Below are positions 60,101 to 64,000 of a stretch of DNA of 64,000 bases, one piece after another. How positions within the stretch are numbered: position 1 is the first letter of the stretch; each line of letters begins with the position of its first letter. The notes below the pieces were generated by a model that saw only the letters and a program-made list of their open reading frames with translations, had not been told where the DNA came from and did not search any database. The position numbers and the translations under genes were made by a program. Source of the stretch: Oxyruncus cristatus (Eukaryota; Chordata; Aves; Passeriformes; Cotingidae); assembly GCA_013399855.1 (NCBI GenBank), contig VXAY01001959.1, positions 252,642 through 316,641 of the forward strand, given 5' to 3'.

Positions 60101-61956
60101 TATCCTGCCTGCTTAATAAACTTTAAGCAGGAAGGCAGCAATGCACTCTGCTTATTACATATGGGAAATCAATGTGATTGCTCACCCCACTAAACGTTAT
60201 TAGCAGGAACACACTGCAAGGGCTCTGCCATTTTAGCAGTTGCCACGTGAGCACTCCTCAGAAATTAGTGCTGATCTGTCACACGTTTCAGGCCCTGGAA
60301 ATGAGCTCCAGGGGCTGGATAGGATAAGGATGGAATTTCATCCTATTAATGTGTTTGCAGGAACTTCAGAGTTAACAAACTCCTGTTTGTTGTTTTCTGG
60401 TTTTTTTTCCCCTCCTTTCTTTTTCTCTCTCTTTGGATATTGCTAAATCGGAAATTCTGGTCTCAGCTTTGAGATTTCGCTGACCAATCTGGGAGTTTTG
60501 ATATTTCAGAAGATGATCCCCCTCCAAACCCTTTTTTTACTAGTGGATCTGAGTGTTCCTACCTCTAAGGCACCGAATAATGAGCCTTTATAAAAGCTGC
60601 TATAAGGCCATCAGAATAAGATGGACATTAGGAACTTCTTTAGGTTTCTTTAACAGGCATCAAAGAGGCCATGGGCCCAAGGATATTCCATGATTTTAGC
60701 ACACAAAGATTTGATGATGTTAAATCTTCAAGTAGAAGGACACGGTGGTCTCCGCTGAACTCTCGGGCCATGAACACCCAGCACAGGGGGCTTAGTTTAA
60801 CTGGATTTTAAAAATAATCTACCTCTCTTGCTTTTACTTCACCTTTGAAACCCCTTCTTGCCTTTTTAACCTTCTTTTCCTGCAGATTCTCTGGAATTGT
60901 GGGGGCACAGACAAGGAGAACCAGACCCTGGAGGAAGGTCAGCCTGTTGTGCCCCTGCTTTGGTGGAATGTGGTGTCAGATCCAGAGGCCCAAAGGAACT
61001 GGAATAAAAGTGAAATTTCAGAAATGCTGCTGGGAATAACTGTAAAAATGTGAAATTCATTTTACCTGGGCCAAATCAAGAGAATGTTCTTCCTATAAAG
61101 AGGAATTCCAGAATAATGGTGCTCTAGGAAACCATCTCCTACCAACAACCATTCCATGTTCATCCCCTGTGCCTCCGGTTTGCCAGGTATAGAATTAGAT
61201 TTATAATTTTCGGTATCTAGTTCCTTGTCATTTATTTTATTTATTTCATTGCTTCATTATGAGGTTTTGGCTCATGGTTATTCTTTCCTTACATAAACTT
61301 TACCACTACTCTGAATTATCATGTAAAGCTTGCAGGATTATTAGTATTTAATACATTAACAGATCAATCTGCCTTTTTCCTATCCAATTTATAAATTATT
61401 CACGAGTCCATCCTTTTTTTTTGGCCTCTGTTTTCTGCATAATCGCTGGTGAAAAAAGGTATTGCTCAGCCAGATCTATTTTACTGTTATTATTTTTAAA
61501 ATCCATATATTTGAAAAAGGAACCAGGAGTACATCCAACACATAATTGTTTAATAGAGTGTTCTGGAGCATTTTGCTGTCCTAAAAATTATACAGTAAAT
61601 ATATTTTTTTAAAAAAAATCTGAATTGAATTTTCAAAACAAGAGAAAATGATAAAAGTGAGAGCACTAAAATCAATGAAATCTGATGGTAAAACCTTGTA
61701 GCCAAAGCAGAGCCCGGTGCACCCATAAAGGACAAACATTAATATTTATTTGCTTTGATCCCAGGCATGAGGATACTCACCTGGGAATAGGGAAAAACAA
61801 GGATTTGAGGTGGTATTGCACAAACAGGATCCAGGAAAATAAGAGCAAGCACATCGGGAGATCAGAACAATGCCAGGGGCAGGTGCAATGTCCGGGAGAA
61901 CCAGGAGAATCCAGCAGAACAAGGGAAAACAGAGGTAAGTTCTGACAAAACCAGAG
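57164..61956. other. 4.8 kb of unique A+T-rich non-coding DNA
   Basis: No named repeat recognised. A+T low-complexity sequence with 'tttttaaa' repeats lies at 58970-59025. A splice-acceptor-like site with a short open frame at 60886 is discussed in the findings but is not called as an exon. Confidence 0.55.
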
Positions 61957-62040
61957 GAATCACAGAATCATTTAGGCTGGAAAAGATCTCCAAGATCACC
62001 AAGTCCAACCTTTGACCCGTCACCACCTTGTCATCACTTG
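61957..62040 (-). mobile_element. Very short CR1 3' end, antisense
   Basis: 'gaatcacagaatcatttagg', 'ctggaaaagatctccaag', 'atcaccaagtccaacctttg' and 'acccgtcaccaccttgtcat' are the reversed last ~85 bp of a CR1, with two tail octamers visible. Confidence 0.88.
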
Positions 62041-62824
62041 GGACAGGACATGGACTTTGGATTTTCCCAGGCCATGGCAAAAGCAAAAAGCAATTTTCCA
62101 GTCCTAGTTAGGGTGCAAATTCAGGAGAGCCCTTTATCTTCCACTGAACATTAAGCACTTGTTGCACAGTCTTAGAATTACGTGCTAAAAACAAGTTGTA
62201 TCTACTTCATTTCCTTGTGGGAAACTGGGAGACATAAATCTATATACGGAGATAGATATATATAGGTATGGAGATACAGAGAGATATACATATACATATG
62301 TACATATTTTCTCTGCTTTCTGTGACTGAATATTGTGTCTTAATACAAATCCTTCAGAATTGTTCCTGCTTTTTCAGAGGTCAAATTTCTTCCTGAGATT
62401 CAGCTTTTCGTTCCACTTCTGGTCCAATATCCCTGGAATTTGCCCATGATTGAGTGCAGTGCATAGCCTGAATTAAAGGGATGTAGATGAGGGCAGCACA
62501 CCCAAATTAGTGTCCTGACTTTGCATTGTCTTCTCTGCACCACCAGTTATGAAAATGAAGGATAGGGAAACACTTGGAAATGTTGGAAACTTGGAAAGAG
62601 GCCTTTGCCAAGGTTGCAGGGATGGTGAGTTAGGGAGGCCTTGCTGTTTTCCAGAGTCAAGGCTGCGAGGAATTCCGAAGATGCATGGAATGTATTTTAA
62701 ACAGACATAAATTCAGGCCTTAACCTTGGAGTGTTCCACCTCCTGGAGGCTTCTGCACAACAGGGCACTCCTCCCAGGGAAGGGGAAGGACAAAGCCATC
62801 TGATATGGACATTGGGTGGCACAG
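62041..62824. other. Unique non-coding DNA
   Basis: Contains an A+T microsatellite-like stretch with ATACATATACATATG-type text at 62240-62310. The part at 62690-62824 is G+C-richer and might be decayed upstream CR1. Confidence 0.5.
62240..62310. repeat. Degenerate (TATG/GATA) microsatellite
   Basis: Repeated 'atata', 'gata' and 'catatacatat' units without strict periodicity. Confidence 0.65.
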
Positions 62825-62998
62825 CAAGGCCAGAGGGGGCCATAAAGTTGATAAAAGGACTGGAGCTCCTCCCCTGTGGAGACAGGAGGGGAGAGCTGGG
62901 AATGTTCAGGTGGGAGAGGAGAAGGTTGTGTGGAGACCTCACAGAACCCTCCACAGGCTGAAGGGGCTCCAGGGAACTGGAGAGGGGCTGTTCATCAG
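62825..62998 (+). mobile_element. CR1 LINE internal fragment, sense
   Basis: 'gagggggccataaagttga' (62832), 'ggactggagctcctcccc' (62858), 'gagctgggaatgttcaggt' (62893), 'gagaaggttgtgtggagacc' (62920) and 'gaactggagaggggctgttc' (62974). CR1 text stops abruptly at 62998, where an antisense CR1-tailed element begins. Confidence 0.82.
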
Positions 62999-63002
62999 CA
63001 GG

Positions 63003-63180
63003 GACCTTAAAGCCCATCCCATTCCACCCCTGCCATGGGCAGGGACACCTTCCACCAGCCCAGGTTGCTCCAAGCCCCGTCCAGCCTGGCCTTGGACACT
63101 TCCAGGGATCCAGGGGCAGCCACACAGTTCCTAATGGGTCTCCCAAATCCGTGGGGAATGATGGAGCCATTGCTGCAGTT
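63003..63180 (-). mobile_element. Composite repeat copy 2: unknown head fused to CR1 3' tail, antisense
   Basis: On the minus strand, the head (63180 to 63124, with 'caatggctccatcattcccc' and 'cggatttgggagacccatta') joins the CR1 tail at 'gtggctgcccc' (63123-63113), as in the copy at 54.7 kb. The tail then runs to 63003 ('ggcttggagcaacctgggc', 'gtccctgcccatggcagg', 'gggctttaaggtccc'). The last ~35 bp, including the octamer tail, are missing because the element butts against the sense CR1 at 62998. Homology of the head probably continues, with gaps, to about 63230. Confidence 0.8.
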
Positions 63181-63404
63181 TAGGACACTGTGCCAGCAAC
63201 CACTGAAAACTGCAGCTGTCACTGGAACACAGAATTACTGGGGTGTGTTTTCTGCTGATCGTCAGGAATTTCTCTTTAATTTAATTTTCAATTGATAAGT
63301 GATGGTTCTGCATAATTCACCCAGATATTCCCGACTGGAACTGCATCCCTTCTGTTAATTATCTCCTCTGCACCCTGCAGGGGTTATTTGTTATAAGCAA
63401 AAAA

Positions 63405-63575
63405 AAGATTTTTGATTTATCTTTTATTTTTATATGCTTTCTCATTAATATTTATAATTGATAGTTGACATCATTAATTATTAATATTTTATATGTTTTT
63501 GTTTTCATTTTATTTTTACTTTTGTTTACTTCTAATCTATTTTATTTTATTTACTTTTTTTTTTTTTTAAGATAG
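63405..63575. repeat. A+T-rich low-complexity sequence ending in a T-run
   Basis: T-rich text with repeated 'ttattttta', 'attaatattt' and 'ttattttattta', closing with a T homopolymer near 63570. Confidence 0.75.
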
Positions 63576-63859
63576 GTTTTGTTTGCAGCTGGTTTCAGCA
63601 GCAGCTTGTTCATCCCACACCAAGACATAACAAATCACCTCCTGCAGTCACAAACTTCAGAGAACAACACAAGTGTCTTGTTTTCAATGGAAGAATTTCA
63701 ATTCCATGGGTCATTTTTAAATCACTGGATAATAGACAGAAAAGGGGATTGGAAGGGTTTGATGCAGCTCCAGTGATCATTCTTAATGCCCCAAATAAAA
63801 AGTATTTGGAGTTTTTCCACTGCTAAAAAATGTGTTGCCTTTTCAGAAAGACTAAAAGA

Positions 63860-63920
63860 TATAAAGAAATATAAATTAATGAAAATATAAATAAATATAA
63901 ATAAATAAAAATATAAATAC
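63860..63920. repeat. (AAATATAAAT/AATA)n low-complexity repeat
   Basis: Repeated 'aaatataaat' and 'aataaata' units between about 63860 and 63920. Confidence 0.85.
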
Positions 63921-64000
63921 CTTGTGCAGATCAATACAAATCTGGGTTTGTCCTCTACCATAACCTCCAAAAGAAGGTATTTAGTGATGGCCAAAGTTTG

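Larger units (their letters stand above)
63181..64000. other. A+T-rich non-coding DNA to the window end
   Basis: Low-complexity A+T sequence lies at 63405-63575, including a 14-base T-run at about 63557-63570, and (ATAA)-type repeats lie at 63860-63920. No gene recognised. Confidence 0.6.

Noticed and set aside
1..64000. tRNA, rRNA, U-snRNA, 7SL/7SK, CRISPR or bacterial/phage content
   Set aside because: No characteristic motifs or secondary-structure signatures were recognised on reading; the apparent short repeats are CR1 pieces or simple sequence.

Overview
This 64 kb window reads as non-coding nuclear DNA from a bird, most likely a songbird or close relative. The main evidence is about thirty 5'-truncated pieces of CR1, the dominant avian non-LTR retrotransposon (LINE). 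They are recognisable by their conserved 3' end, the closing octamer-type tail (variants of ATTCTATG), and C-terminal reverse-transcriptase sequence. There are also two LTR-like segments of avian endogenous-retrovirus type. I see no bacterial or viral gene organisation, no structural RNA gene, no CRISPR array, and no convincing host exon. All the longer open frames are either shadows of G+C-rich CR1 sequence or chance frames in A+T-rich DNA. The subfamily names of the CR1 copies were not assigned because no library search was possible.

Layout. 1-16 kb: mostly unique A+T-rich DNA with CR1 pieces at 3.9, 4.7, 7.3, 9.0, 11.4 and 15.2 kb, and a diverged ~96-bp tandem duplication at 5.9-6.1 kb. 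16.2-17.5 kb: an extremely A+T-rich block directly followed by a G+C-richer block and a CR1. 17.5-24 kb: unique DNA. 24-28.5 kb: a CR1 cluster, including two abutting 3' ends at 25.0-25.6 kb and an antisense reverse-transcriptase remnant holding the window's single ambiguous base (27181). 30.9-33.6 kb: two antisense CR1s, the second split by a nested CR1. 34.5-36.1 kb: A+T-rich DNA with short tandem repeats. 37.1-40.9 kb: two sense CR1s; the one at 40.5 kb is nearly identical to the one at 25.0 kb. 44.2-51.2 kb: several CR1 3' ends, two internal ORF2 pieces lacking 3' ends, and a probable antisense solo LTR (45.75-46.4 kb). 54.3-57.2 kb: an inverted CR1 pair and an old ERV-type LTR interrupted by a CR1. 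57.2-64 kb: unique DNA with an antisense CR1 end at 62.0 kb and an opposed pair at 62.8-63.2 kb.

The most unusual observation is a composite repeat present twice, at 54.70-54.92 kb (+) and 63.00-63.18 kb (-). In both, a ~57-bp or longer non-CR1 'head' is joined to the CR1 3' tail at the same base. A shared junction in two diverged copies suggests a chimeric, CR1-tailed non-autonomous element rather than two chance fusions. Nothing here suggests genes working together; the window is best understood as a layered record of retrotransposon insertion in an intergenic or deep intronic region.
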